Part shown: positions 52,810 through 64,000 of the stretch, in pieces | Layout: every line of letters starts with the position of its first letter | Numbering within the stretch: the stretch's first letter is position 1 | Made by a program: the position numbers and the translations under genes | Assembly (NCBI GenBank): GCA_024349245.1 | Contig: JALDNG010000005.1 | Coordinates: 16,469,001-16,533,000, forward strand | Source of the DNA: Neodontobutis hainanensis | Lineage: Eukaryota; Chordata; Actinopteri; Gobiiformes; Odontobutidae | DNA length: 64,000 nt | Direction of reading: 5' to 3' | The notes under the pieces: model-generated | What the model was told of the DNA's origin: nothing | Database searches by the model: none | Seen by the model: only the letters and a program-made list of their open reading frames with translations

Positions 52810-53920
52810 TAACACTTAAAGGTTTAGCGGTAATTTCCCATTAAGTTTCATAGACCACAATAGATAAAACTGAGTTAAATTAATGTTTGTCCCAAGATTA
52901 AACTGTCATTTCACTTTACGCATTTACAGTACCTCATGAAGTCATAGCATCGGTGTTAGCCAGCTGGGCATTATATATCGTGACAGAAATTACTGGCTGT
53001 GGTATATAATAAAGGCTTTCAAATTATATACTGGTCACATTTAGTAAAACTGTGGTTTGAGGTTAAAGTTTGTAGCTGACAAAAAGTAACCCATAAACAT
53101 TTAATGAGCAACTTGTTAAATAAGCTTAAAACTTCATACGTTAGTTAGTCATTTTTTAGCTACAAACACGTTGGAATCTTAATTGACTATGTTACAATTA
53201 AGTGTAATTTTAGAATGCCTCACACAGGGCTAGACTAGAGCCAATAAAGTCCTTGTTTGAAACGTAACGGTAGAAATTCCTCTCTGCAAAACACGTGCTA
53301 CCGTCTCAGAATAAAATTACATACCTTTGTTCCTTCTATCGTCTCACCTAATACATTCCTCCAATGTTTGACATGCATCTTTTTCGCCAGGCCCCCAGCT
53401 GTAAAGAGGTCAAATACCAGCCTTAAGAGGTCACAGGAATCTCCTACCTGCCCCATGACATCTTCTCTAATTTCCCCTCGTTTTCTCATTTACAGAGCTT
53501 ATGGGAGCCACGGGGTTAGGGTGCAGAGGTCATAGAAACAAACCCCCCAACCTCGCTTTAGTCCTTTATAATCTACTGTGTCTCTGCAGGCTGTGTCCAG
53601 AACACGGTGTTACTCTTCACTTCTCTAGCTTCTTTTCTTTAATACGCTATGTATGTGTCAAAGCATGGGTCATTCCAGAGATGAAGAGAATTAACCTTGT
53701 GACTTACGTAACCTTACAACAAGTGTCAAATTAGGCCTTTTATGGTTTAGGGTTGAAATATGTTATTTGTAATATACAGTATTCTCCAACAAAGTAAAAC
53801 ACATTCTAAATGTGAACACATCATCTGACGCATTCCTACTGAGGTTGTCAACAGAAAACAGCATGTCCAGGTCTACCATACTGCACAGGCTGTAGAAAGA
53901 AAGAATATATGATCTGTGTC
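52810..53920. other. Intergenic sequence, nothing recognised
   Basis: A 92-residue plus-strand frame near 53257 and its antisense partner show no recognisable domain. Confidence 0.35.
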
Positions 53921-53924
53921 CTAA

Positions 53925-54030
53925 TCCACTCCCTAGTCCCTAACCCCTCAATCACTAGATAGTTAGGCACTATACTGTAAAGAGGACTATATAGTGCACT
54001 CAATTAGTGAACGGTTTGGGATGCTACACA
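53925..54030. repeat. Fish DNA-transposon fragment (TATATAGTGCAC type)
   Basis: CACTCCCTAGTCCCTAACCC, GGACTATATAGTGCACTC and GTTTGGGATGCTACAC match the layout of a widespread fish repeat related to non-autonomous DNA elements. Compare the piece at 8860-8935. Confidence 0.5.
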
Positions 54031-54970
54031 CAACTGTCTGTCGCCGTTAGTCATGTGACCCTAGCGTACATGTCAATAAAAACTCTGCTAATAACAAAAT
54101 AAAATAAAATAATAATAAAATAATAAAATTAAATCAAAATTCCTTAAAAAAGAACAACATAGGCTTGTTACTTTATCAGCGTTGGGACATGCAGTAGATA
54201 CAATAGTTAACATGACATGAATGTTTTTTGATGAGCTCTTCATTTTAGTGAATGAGCCAGATAAAGCTGTCAGACTCAAACTGATAGAGGACAGATGTGG
54301 CATTATGACAAATCCAGACCTCAGTGGAACAGATGGGCTGAATGTCAGACCAATAATGTGTGCATGAGAACTTGTGCGTGGATTACGAGTGTCTGTCAAT
54401 GGAGTTAAGGTCATAAACTCACGCATATGTGTGACGGGAAGTGTATTCATTACTAGCTCTTGATAAGAAAGAATGTGAGGAATGTTACTGAGTTGGATAA
54501 GTTAGACGACAGGTAAAGATTAAAGCTAAAACTTGCTGTTTTATCAAGTACCACAAATGAACCTGCACATCCTTGACAATAAAAATAGATACAAAGGACC
54601 TACCTGTCAATCACACCATTAACAATGTTAAAATAGGCTAATAGCTCTTTTTTATTTTTGTTTTTATTTGTGAATTATGTAAAAAATGAGCTTTTGGTTT
54701 CATTTGCACTGAAACCAAAATGAAAACTTATAAAAACATTGTCCTTTGAATTTGAGTCAAGCAAGTCAACTTGGAGCCATGACACTCCACGCTGGCCCAA
54801 TTGCTCACTCATTCTGCCGTTCTACCATCAGTACAGTGCAATCCCTGCCTAGACCTTGCCCAAATTTTGTAAGTCTTCATCAGCTAACAAGCTCTTGGTT
54901 TACTTCTGTGCTCCAGATGAAACGGGTATGCCAATCTAGTCTAGTCTGACCCTGAATTATTTACTAAATT

Positions 54971-54972
<2 letters not shown>

Positions 54973-55006
<34 letters not shown>

Positions 55007-55040
55007 ATATATATGTGTGTGTGTATGTGTGTGTGTGTTA
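54973..55040. repeat. Compound (TA)n(GT)n microsatellite
   Basis: About 15 TA units with one interruption run into about 12 GT units. Confidence 0.9.
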
Positions 55041-55044
55041 TATC

Positions 55045-56455
55045 TTCTGCTTGTTGTGTAATAGTGGGTTTACAGACTTACATCAATAACAAAACAACAA
55101 AATCCATCTTTAAACTAAAACATTGTATCTTTTTTAATAGATATTGAAGTCTGGACTCTTACAAAGTCTCAACTATCATTAGCATAATTAACATGAGCCA
55201 TTTGGCCATAGTGTCATGGTACAGCTACATATTTAAACAATGGGATCTAATGCCAAACAATATCATACACGGTGAGTCAATGTTGATTTTTTTTAACTCC
55301 TATCTTTGCCACATGTAACCCTCTAATGTAAAGTTAGCATCAGTAACCACTTTTGCCACGGGCTACATGAGTGGTCAGTCATTGTTACGCAACCTTCAAA
55401 ATAAATGCCTGTTTATTATGTCTCAACTAACGTTAGGTAACCATTTCACCACAGTCATCGTATGACTACACAATAAAACGATAGGCTGTTACAAGTCAGT
55501 CAGTCAATGTTGCGCTTTGTCTCTTTTTTTTGCCACATGCAACCCACTAACATCCCTTAAACATGTTATTTACGCTACATTGTCTATGATGAGCAGCTCC
55601 CTGTTTCTTGTGCAGCATTACACCAACTGAAAAATGTATAGTGCTGCTGTAAAAACCTGTAACCAGATGCTTATTGTATCATAAATAGTTTTTGCAACTC
55701 ATGCTATGTGACCCTTGAAAGTCTCACTAAAAATGGGCCAAATACTAAAATTAAATGCAGCTGTTTGAGGTCCCGGATCAGAGGTTGGGGGTTCCATTTC
55801 ATCCTTCATATCTCCCCACGTCGCTCCTTTGAGGTCCTCCTGAACTCAATAAACAGCTTGTCTGAGATTTACCCAAACCCTGACAACAACGTCATTGCAA
55901 AGCCTCTGGAATATATTTAATATCAAGTTAAATAAGTTTAAACATTGACAATCCTCATAATAATCCAGCAAGAAACAACCCTGTTTTTTAGAACTGAAAC
56001 ATTATTTATCTATCATTATGCCAAATGTCATTAACCTGGCTCACCTGTGTCTGTTATACAGCTAAAATCTGGGAAGGCTTCCATAGGAAATGTTAGCAAA
56101 GAGCAGGTACTTTTAATAAATACGTGGTTGTTGATTGGATTTACTGTTTGTGAGGAACCTCAGTTTTATTCTATCAATGCAAAGCAATGCCATGTTGTTT
56201 ACATTAATAATGGTGAATCAGATGCTACATTGTCAAGCTTAAAGCACTCCCATGACTGTCAGTGCTGGCTAATGCACCGCCTGTGGTTCAAGTGCAGACA
56301 GTTTCTGGTCTCCTGGAAGGGGCATCTGAGTCTCTCTATTCTATGTAGGATGATTGGTTAGCCTACTGCTACTGGCAATTTATTATTTTATCTTTTGGGC
56401 AACTGCATTATCTTTTTTCAGATTAAATGTTGTATCCGAATATCAAACCCCCACA
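55045..56455. other. Intergenic sequence, nothing recognised
   Basis: Frames at 55708 and 56047 (70-104 residues) have no recognisable domain and no exon-like flanks. Confidence 0.35.
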
Positions 56456-56459
56456 CTCA

Positions 56460-56722
56460 GTGGCGCTGTTACAGAATAGTTAGAACGCCGGCCTCACAGC
56501 AAGAAGGTCCTGGGTTCAATTCCCATCAGAACAGGTCCTTTCTGAGTGGAGTTTGCATGTTCTCCCTTTGTCTGTGTAGGTTTCCTCCAGGTACTCCAGT
56601 TTTTCCCACCAAAAACATGTACAAAATTGGACTACAGATGGAAATTTGATGTTAAACTATAATGTGGTACAAGCATCTCTGCTCTGGCCTAATGTATATT
56701 GTACACTGTAATAAATAAATAA
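56460..56722 (+). repeat. tRNA-derived SINE, subfamily 1 copy
   Basis: The B box GGTTCAATTCC at 56513-56523 sits in a run (GCCTCACAGCAAGAAGGTCC) identical to the copy near position 90. Core and tail (TGGTACAAGCATCTCTGCTC, TGTACACTGTAATAAATAAA) also match that copy. The A box is damaged (CAGAATAGTTAG). Confidence 0.8.
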
Positions 56723-56729
56723 ACTAATC

Positions 56730-59100
56730 TTAAAAACTCAACGTTGAACTTCCAACCTCTGGCATCTGCTCTTGTAAAAAACATAGCCACTTTTAACACC
56801 ACTGTGATGGATCTTTTTCTACTCTAAACTGACACCAGTGACGGATGACCACACTGGTGTTATTGCTCTTAACGGGACGCTGTAAAAGGATGGAAATGCT
56901 TTAAAATAAAAAAGTGTGCACATAAATAATTCTGAGTGTGTGTCATGTTTTGCCCGGCATTGTGTGTAAATCATGTAGTAAAAAAAGTAAAAGTCTGGTG
57001 GAACAGGTAAGTGTTTTAGTAGTCTTCAAATGTACTTTGTGCATTTAATAGTGTATAATAGGGTTAGGTCTTTGTAATTAAAACATATAGCTTGCCACTC
57101 TATGTGTGTGCTTCATTTTTCATGAACATAAAGAAAAATATATACTGTACGTGGGTGTGCCTTCACTTGTGGTTCTCTTGTGGGTTTGTGCAGAATAAAA
57201 GGGGTCTGAAGGAGTATGTGGTAATTGTGACTGTTAAGGCTGGTTTGCCCAACAATGAAACAGTAAATAGTGTTTGATCCTGTAAACCCACATCAGGCGT
57301 TCAGCAGGAGCCGCAGTGAGGGCCACATACTGTTGCCATTAGTGTCAACAATCTATGTCCCATAATTCCCATATTCTAACAGGAATTATCTGTGGAAAAG
57401 AATTAAACCTTATGACGTCATTAAGGCTTTATGAAGGAGTTTAATAGATGAGCATGTTCAGCACATACCGGGTCTTTGTCCAGTTACATGCTCCCATTGG
57501 TCTACCACGCTGATGTCAATAAGGAAGGAACGGCTATCAATAATACAGAAAATACTGTTTTCTACCTGTTTACTTTGCTCTCAAAACGTTTTGGGTACAT
57601 TCTTTCATATGGTTTTAGGAGTGCTCAGGGGTGGCAGCCTTTTGGAAATGCATTTCAGAAATGTTCTCTCGCATCTTAGACGAGACAGCACCTTGTTCAG
57701 CAAATATCCTTTTACTGAATGACAGCTCAAGCTTAGCATTTTCTGTAAAGCAAACACGTATTTGGCTGGCTGGCCTAACAGCGACCAAGTGTTTAATTGC
57801 CTGTAGATCTGTTACCTATAAACACACTATAGCGATTTCACTATGACTTTTGTTCATTTGCTATCTGCACCCATTCCTGCTTATAATTTAAAATAAAACA
57901 CAAATAAATTGATCACAAAAAAAGGAAAAGTTATTTCAGTGCTTTAGTGAGACAAAAGGCATGATGGTCTTGAAATCTGTTGCTATTTTTACACTGCATT
58001 GTTTTACAATGACATTGCAAAGTAAAATGTGTCTGGAATACTTCCCTCCTGTCAGATAAATTATAACCTTTTCAGGGTCTCAGGGTTTTTGTGAGTGAGT
58101 TTGTTAGTTTTATGTCTGTACAATAGCGTCCAGAGGTGTCCATTGGTTCTGGTTCGTACTAATCCAACTCAAATCTTTAGAGACCAGACTAATTCTTTGT
58201 ATAGGATAGAAAAAATGTCTAGCTATACTAATGTTGTAATGTCAATTCACTTATTAGTTTATTTCACAACTGTGTAAAATATGGCTTTTCTTTCTCTCTA
58301 AGCGGAAACTGAGCTACACAGAAAAGAGCCCCGGGTGGATCAAAGTCCCATCAGAGATTCAAGTTTCATCACTTCCATTCACTTAGAGCTGTTAACCACA
58401 TCTGTCCAATCAGCGTTGGTGGGATCCAAGCTTCAGAGTGCGCTGGTCTTGGCTGTGCGATCTACAGCCAACACCAAACACTGACTAGAGCTGCGAGCTC
58501 CACTTCTGATCAGAGAGAAGTGTTTCCTTTTCTGTGGTGTACGTCTCCTACTGATCTCACAATGGGCATGTGAGAGTCATTAATAAAGTGTTGCGGTCAG
58601 GATGTGGAAAGTGCTCTTGATAGTGGGTCATTGAAGCCTTGGGGAAGTCTTTCATTAGGCTTTGTCATTGGGTTAGGTCATTGAGTAAACACTAGAGGCC
58701 AATGGAAAATGTACTTACCTCAAATTTCCATCTGACATGGCAAAGGGGGTCTAAATTTGGTAACTGCACAAAAAATATGTGTCAAGGTATAGGCAAACAC
58801 ATTAAAAACTCACATCCGGACTCTAGCTGTATTGTGGTAGGTACAGAGACATACCAACCACACATTATACACATTATATTTAAAAGAACAGTTAACATTA
58901 GGCTGCTTCTCCAAAGTGGGACTGTGCAGTCTTCAAATATTCTCAAATATGTTTTCTAGTCTAAATTGCAATGTGTACATTTAAAAATATGGGATATACC
59001 ACACACATTTTTGACAAGTATCTCATTGAGTTTCCACTTAGTTGCATCAGACCATGATAAAACAGATTGTTTAAATAAATAGAGGTCCCTGGTGTCAACC
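56730..59100. other. Intergenic sequence, no gene recognised
   Basis: Short frames only. Nothing was recognised beyond ordinary AT-rich sequence, with a slightly GC-richer stretch near 58310-58560. Confidence 0.35.
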
Positions 59101-59105
59101 AAACT

Positions 59106-59480
59106 ATTCATTCATTCATTCATTTACTACCGCTTAGTCCCGTTAGGGGTCACGGGTTACAACTTTGGGCATGAGGCGGGGTACACCCTGGACAGTGGCC
59201 AGTTAGTCGCAAGGCTGACATTTAGAGACAGACAACCATTCACTCTCACATTCATTCACTAGGGACACTTTAGAGTTGCCAATTAACCTGTACATACATG
59301 TCTTTGGACGGTGGGAGGAAGCCGGAGTACCCGGAGAGAACCCACGGTAACACGTAGAGAACATGCTGACTCCTCACAGAAAGACCGGAGTCACCCGAGA
59401 ATGTTTGAGTCGGCTGGGTTTTGAACTTAAAACCTTCTTGATGTGAGGCAGGAGTGCTAACCACTCTGCCACATGCACCC
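59106..59480 (-). repeat. Full-length SINE, subfamily 3, with (GAAT)n tail
   Basis: On the minus strand: tRNA-like head (GTGGCAGAGTGGTTAGC), B-box-like region, core (CAGCATGTTCTC, then CGGGTACTCCGGCTTCCTCC), then CAGGTTAATTGGCAACTC, GGGTGTACCCCGCC, GTGACCCCTAACGGGACTAAG and four to five GAAT units. It is the most complete of this subfamily here; 3722-3908 and 14073-14175 are partial copies. Confidence 0.8.
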
Positions 59481-59595
59481 TCAACCAAAATATTCTTTCT
59501 TAAAAAAAAGAGCGTATTGTACTACTGAAGCTTTAAGTGAGTGCATAAACTAATAATAATAAATGTCTAAATGGACAGTTTAGGCCTTTACCAAT

Positions 59596-60180
59596 TTATT
59601 GATGCACCTACGTACTCCAAAGAACACATTTTGGATCTGGTCTGGATCTGATTTAATTCTCTCAACTGCACAGCTAATAAACTACCTTTCACAGATTTCA
59701 AATGATCTTCTAATAGCAGTTGATTCCGGTTTACTAACCGTACTCATGCTCCTTGACTTGAGCCCAGCATTCGATACCAATTCCATAATATTTTAATAGA
59801 CAGACTCGTCACTTTTGGCATAACTAACATTCCTCTTACCTTGTTCAAATCATATCTCTCTGACTGTTCTCAGTTTATTCAGATAAAGCCTTTTAAATCC
59901 CAACTGTCTCCTCTTTCCTCTGGTATTCCTCAAGGCTCCCGCCTCACAACCATGAGATCTGCACTCAGATGCTCAGCTCCCAATCTTTGGAACTCTCTCC
60001 TCAATCTATAAATTCACTCATTATCTGTTTTCAAATCACATCTCAAAACCCTTCTGTTTAGAAATATCGTGTTTGATTTTAATGTTTTAATGTTATTTTG
60101 TTTTATTATGCATAAATTGTACTATAACTTAACTTGCTTGTATGAAAGGCACCTTTAAATAAAATGTATTCTTTTTATTT
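59596..60180 (+). mobile_element. L2-like LINE remnant with internal deletion
   Basis: Reverse-transcriptase motifs are present: LLTVLMLLDLSPAFDTNSI (near 59735-59790), then in shifted frames VTFGITNIPLTLFKSYLSD and LSPLSSGIPQGS (to about 59940). The frame then jumps to the C-terminal end LRCSAPNLWNSLL and VFKSHLKTLLFRN (59965-60070). It finishes at the tail AAGGCACCTTTAAATAAAATG. The YADD region is missing, so an internal deletion removed part of the RT domain. Non-functional. Confidence 0.75.
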
Positions 60181-60684
60181 TTAAATGTCATGAAATAGGC
60201 CCCCAAAAACTGATGATTGGAAATGTGTTTGTATTTGTACCTACATTTTATGGCGTCAACTTGAATTGATTTGGACTCAACTTAGATTAGCTCCTTCTTT
60301 GGTGACTTGGACCTCAGTTCAATTTCAACTTAAAATGCTTCAGCTCAAACTTTACTTAAAAAATTTTGGGTGGCTAGGGATTTGGACTTAGACCCTAAGC
60401 AGTCAAAGACTTTTTATGCTCCTTTTGTCAGACCAGCTCCAGGAGAAGCACAACAAAAAGGTTGAGGTTAAACATAAGAAAGACAGGAATATCTTGCAAC
60501 TAAAAGTGAGCACAAAAGGCCCAGACAGAGTAGCATATCTGATCTTACCTGAGCCAATTGCAGAATAACATTTGGGGGTTGGGCATCTATGGCAAAACAG
60601 CATTATCTGATTGGCTAAAAACAATATTGATACGCTAATTGTAAAAGTTTGGCATTGGTATTTCACTTTAAGGTGTATCTGTTC

Positions 60685-60745
60685 TTATAAAGCGCCTAGA
60701 GTGCCAACCAGGTGGAAAAGCGCTATATAAATAACAAAAAATGTA
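60685..60745 (+). repeat. Retroelement tail fragment
   Basis: AAAGCGCCTAGAGTGCC, then GGAAAAGCGCTATATAAAT, is a standard 3' end of fish SINE/LINE elements. Confidence 0.5.
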
Positions 60746-60749
60746 ATAA

Positions 60750-61700
60750 AATAAATCTTTTGCTGTTGCTTCATTGTGAAGCGCTCATCACTTTCTCACA
60801 AAACCAAATGATGTAGGTCACCTCTGACCCCAATGTCCTCATAATCCCATCCACAGCTGAGCACAAGACCTCATGTGGCCTCAGTTATCACTTTCACGCA
60901 AGTCCTTGGTGAGTGACACGTGAGGAGTCAGACACATGAGAATATTCGTTTGTGCATGGCTACCCAATGTCAGGCTGCTCTGGTGGCTTTGAGCTGAAGA
61001 GGCCGGGGGTAGGTGCGGGGGCCACAGAGCACCCTGTCTGTGATGATCTCCCATGGGAAACAACCCAGGTTATAAAGCCCCTGTGACCCAAGAGTGTAGG
61101 GATGGCACGAGTCATTGTGTTCGCATTTCTCATTTTCAACACCAGTTAAATTAAATCAGTTAAATAAAAATTATTGTAAGGGGACTATTTTCCGCTTATA
61201 GTTTCCTACTCAGTTTTGAGTCTTTTAGGCACATATGTTCAGCAGGATGTCCTGTCACCCAGTTAAAATATTTCTGGAAACTTGCGCACTGTTCTTGTTT
61301 GAGGACTTCAGTTCATTTATTTATTTACTATTTCACACTATCCCTTCGTTCAATTTTGTTCAACTAATTCTTATTTAAACAATTTAAATAATTGTTATGT
61401 ATTTGTCAAAAAATATATAATATTGTAATTGGTAATATAGTGTTATTGGCACTATTTTTTGTTGATGTTCATGAGGTCAGTGTACAGCATTTAAAAGTGA
61501 AGTGCTATGTCAGCGGATTGATACATGTAATTGTGAAGTGGGATTTGTTCAAAAGGCTAATTGCGATTATGCAATCTTCGTAATATTGTAGTTTGTATAA
61601 TAATTATAATGTTGTGTCCTAGGTTGTTTGGCTACTTTCTTCTTTAAAAAAGTACAAAATTTTGCCATTACAAAGTTTCTTGTTTAGACGTGTTGGCGGA
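60750..61700. other. Intergenic sequence upstream of dnah1
   Basis: No exon was recognised. Frames on the minus strand near 60881-61142 are short and featureless. Confidence 0.4.
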
Positions 61701-61723
61701 AGGACACAATGGAAAGAGTTACC

Positions 61724-61737
61724 GTCTCCAAGGCAAC
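61724..61737 (+). promoter_or_regulatory. X-box (RFX-type site) of dnah1
   Basis: GTCTCCAAGGCAAC fits RYYNYY-WW-RRNRAC and differs from the drc2-like site only in the two central bases. It lies just ahead of a probable 5' noncoding exon that ends at 61838 (AATAAG|GTACGT). Confidence 0.65.
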
Positions 61738-61744
61738 CGAAGTA

Positions 61745-61838
61745 AACCCAGTGTTTGGAAACTGAGATTTTTGTTGTTTCTCTACCTATCCATCATTTTA
61801 ACACCTTTTTGTTTTATATAACACATTTGTGGAATAAG
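61745..61838 (+). other. Probable dnah1 5' noncoding exon
   Basis: A good donor (AAG|GTACGT at 61838/61839) follows the X-box. A matching acceptor (TAG at 62059-62061) opens the exon containing the first ATG. The 5' end is a guess. Confidence 0.4.
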
Positions 61839-62064
61839 GTACGTCGTAATTTAGCTATTCACCAAAAGACGCTGAATATTTGCTATATTACTGATTATTT
61901 TGTTTAGTTGCTACTATCTGACGTTACTACACTATCAAAATTAACCTAGCTTAGCTAACCTACAATTTGTCAAACGCTAACTTTCGCTCCTGTTTAAGCT
62001 TTTTCCTCTTAATTAATACACAGCCTAATATTTCTAAAGCTTGTCTTATTTATTGTAATAGAAG

Positions 62065-63975
62065 ATGGAAATGGACAACCAGCCAGAGCCCACCTCCTCC
62101 ACTTCATGTTATGAGCGGTTGTTTAGATATCCTGTCTTTGAACAGAGAGGCTTATACTCAGAGCTCATCTCTCCTTTTCAGTTACAGGTAACGCCCATGC
62201 TGTTAATTTTGCATGTGATTGAAATTGTTACTGATGATGTTGTGTTTATGGTGAGTAACTGTAAAATATGTGTTATGCTTGCACACAGGATGAGGGGCAT
62301 TCAGTCAAGGACAATAAACCAACAGGTGCCATACTTGATCTTTCCTGCCACCATGACAGGAAATTGTTTATGAATTTTAAAAATGTAAACATTGTATGAT
62401 CTGTATCCTTAGTTAAGGGTAAAAGCGGCATCTCTCAACAAGGTAAAATAACAAAGGTTGAAAAGGCCGCTTACTTCTGCTGTGGAGGAGACTCACCCAA
62501 AGTTCAGATGACATACCAAACAGTTCCTGGCAGCATTCCACGGAAATTAGAGATAGAAAGGTTTGTCATTGTGATAATAAAGTCACAGCTATACAGTTAC
62601 TTTATGTAATGTATTGTAAAATTCACTACTGTTGTGTTTTGTTGAACAGACGCCGAAGGGTATACATGAAGTTGAACCTTGAACAGCTCATGGCAGAAAA
62701 AGGCTTTGATTCTAAAAGTCTCTTACCAAGGTATCAGGAAGGTAATGACAGTCCTGTGTCACCCTACCTTCCATTAGAAGTGAGTATTTTACTTTTTAAA
62801 TAAATCAATTGTCTGAAATATTCATATAAATGATAGATTATGCTTAAGATTAGTTTTGATGTTTATGTTACACTGATGGTGTTGTCAAACTGCAATAATG
62901 CAGATATTTGACAATGAGGACTTTGACTGCCGTACTCCAGAGGACTGGCTCGCCCTGGGAGTCAATGACGGATCAGGTGATCGAAGGCCTATTCCAGCAA
63001 AAGCCTTCCTTCCAAAAGAAGTCAGAATTTCGCTTGGTAATTTATATTATTCTCTTAGAGTTGTTGATAAATCCAATCAGGCTATTTGTGTTTTTAGTTG
63101 TCTTGCTCATTAAAAATAGAAAAGGCTGATACCTCCGTTGCCATTATGCATGTAAATCTTTTTGATGGTGTTTCTTGTGAAAAGACTCATATAGTACATG
63201 TTCTTTGTATGTTACTGTCTTTGCTCTTGAATCAGGTGCCCTCTCACAGGAGTACAGCTGGCAATTGGTTGGTGTCCTCAGCTACAAAAAAGAAACATCC
63301 CAGTACCTTGTAGAGAAGGTCTATCTCAACAAACAATTATCTGAGGAAGAGGGGAATTCTAGCTTGAGTGAGGAACAAAGAAAGAGCTTATTCACCGGTA
63401 TGTTTTTATCCGTTTGTCTAAAATACTTATGTTAACATTGTCTGTCTCCTTTGTGTCCTAATTTCTCTCTGTCTCTTTCTCTTGTGCAGGAGGACAGCCC
63501 TATGTGACAGGAGGTCGATACTGGGTACCGAGGATTCGATTACTGTTCAAAGCTGAAGATCCTCGCGTCTTTGTACAACGCATCGAGTTTGCCCTGCGTT
63601 TGAGGGACAACACAGAAGCCTTGATTCTTTATCACTTATCTGTCGACTGCATGCCCATTTGGGAAGGAACAATAACCCTTGACAACTGCAGCCTCCAGCG
63701 CATAAAGGATTATGCCCTTAAAACCTCTGGTCTTAGATTAAAAATGTAAGTCTATAAGAACACACAATATGGGTCTTCTTCCTTGCTAATGGTCTATTAA
63801 TAGCAAAGTTATGTTTTCAGTTTGAATCAGTGTGTTAAGCGTCTGGAGCAGGAGATAAAACTGGAATATGGCAGGACGATGAACCGCATTCATTTTGACA
63901 AAGTAGTGACCAGCCAACCAGAGCGGTTTTCAGGCATCATCCTTCCACAGAAAGAGGACTTTGTACCTAAAAGAG
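62065..63975 (+). CDS. dnah1: Dynein axonemal heavy chain 1, N-terminal part (continues past window)
   Basis: Coding exons: 62065-62187, 62289-62325, 62413-62560, 62650-62779, 62904-63036, 63236-63397, 63490-63745, 63821-63975. All have GT-AG splice sites and consistent phases, covering the first 381 codons of a protein usually over 4,000 residues. DNAH1 is the heavy chain of an inner-arm dynein of motile cilia and sperm flagella. Seen: FEQRGLYSELISPFQ, the highly conserved IFDNEDFDCRTPEDWLALGV, RPIPAKAFLPKE, YWVPRIRLLFKAEDPRVFVQ, TEALILYHLSVDCMP and MNRIHFDKVV, all matching the DNAH1 N-terminal tail. The AAA+ motor lies beyond the window. About 75 residues found at the mammalian N-terminus before FEQRGLY-like sequence seem absent. 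The start at 62065 (MEMDNQ) is the first ATG in its exon; ATG 62071 is the alternative. Confidence 0.93.
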
Positions 63976-64000
63976 GTGAGTAGGTTTATGTGGATCTAAC

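Noticed and set aside
53257..53535. 92-residue plus-strand frame and its antisense partner
   Set aside because: Neither strand shows a family motif or exon borders.

Overview
The window is vertebrate nuclear DNA, almost certainly from a teleost fish. It has AT-rich noncoding sequence, genes split by GT-AG introns, and dense microsatellites and teleost-style repeats (tRNA-headed SINEs, Penelope-like, L2-like and L1-like LINE pieces, Tc1- and hAT-like fragments). Proteins were identified by comparing hand-spliced translations with remembered vertebrate families; no search was run.

Layout, left to right. (1) 1-5.6 kb: repeats, including a possible ~950-bp element with inverted ends. (2) 5.6-13.9 kb, plus strand: ip6k2, an inositol hexakisphosphate kinase, five coding exons, 478 codons, preceded by a CCAAT/GC-box promoter and two upstream ORFs. 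(3) 13.9-27.2 kb: gene desert with a minisatellite, an L1 remnant and microsatellites. (4) 27.2-31.0 kb, minus strand: a divergent drc2/ccdc65-like gene (nexin-dynein regulatory complex of motile cilia), eight exons, 493 codons. (5) 32.3-37.4 kb, plus strand: sec61a1, the ER translocon pore subunit, twelve coding exons, 476 codons, head-to-head with drc2. (6) 38.3-40.0 kb, plus strand: chchd4 (MIA40), the mitochondrial intermembrane-space import oxidoreductase, three exons, 150 codons. (7) 41.0-47.9 kb, minus strand: a netrin-4 gene, ten exons, 628 codons, with one apparent GC-AG intron. (8) 47.9-61.7 kb: second desert with a rearranged Penelope-like element, SINEs and an L2-like LINE remnant. 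(9) 61.7-64.0 kb, plus strand: the 5' end of dnah1 (axonemal inner-arm dynein heavy chain), which runs off the window.

The genes are not an operon and serve separate jobs. Two regulatory patterns stand out. Both motile-cilia genes (drc2-like and dnah1) carry a near-identical 14-bp X-box (RFX-type site) just upstream. The sec61a1 promoter carries two TGACGTG cores 25 bp apart, as expected of an unfolded-protein-response target. All exon joins listed were checked by eye for splice dinucleotides and reading phase, and every complete gene closes in frame. I found no CRISPR, rRNA or canonical tRNA gene, and no clearly novel protein system. The least ordinary items are the Penelope-like locus, the SINE families sharing a head and core but carrying different tails, the GC-AG intron and the paired X-boxes.
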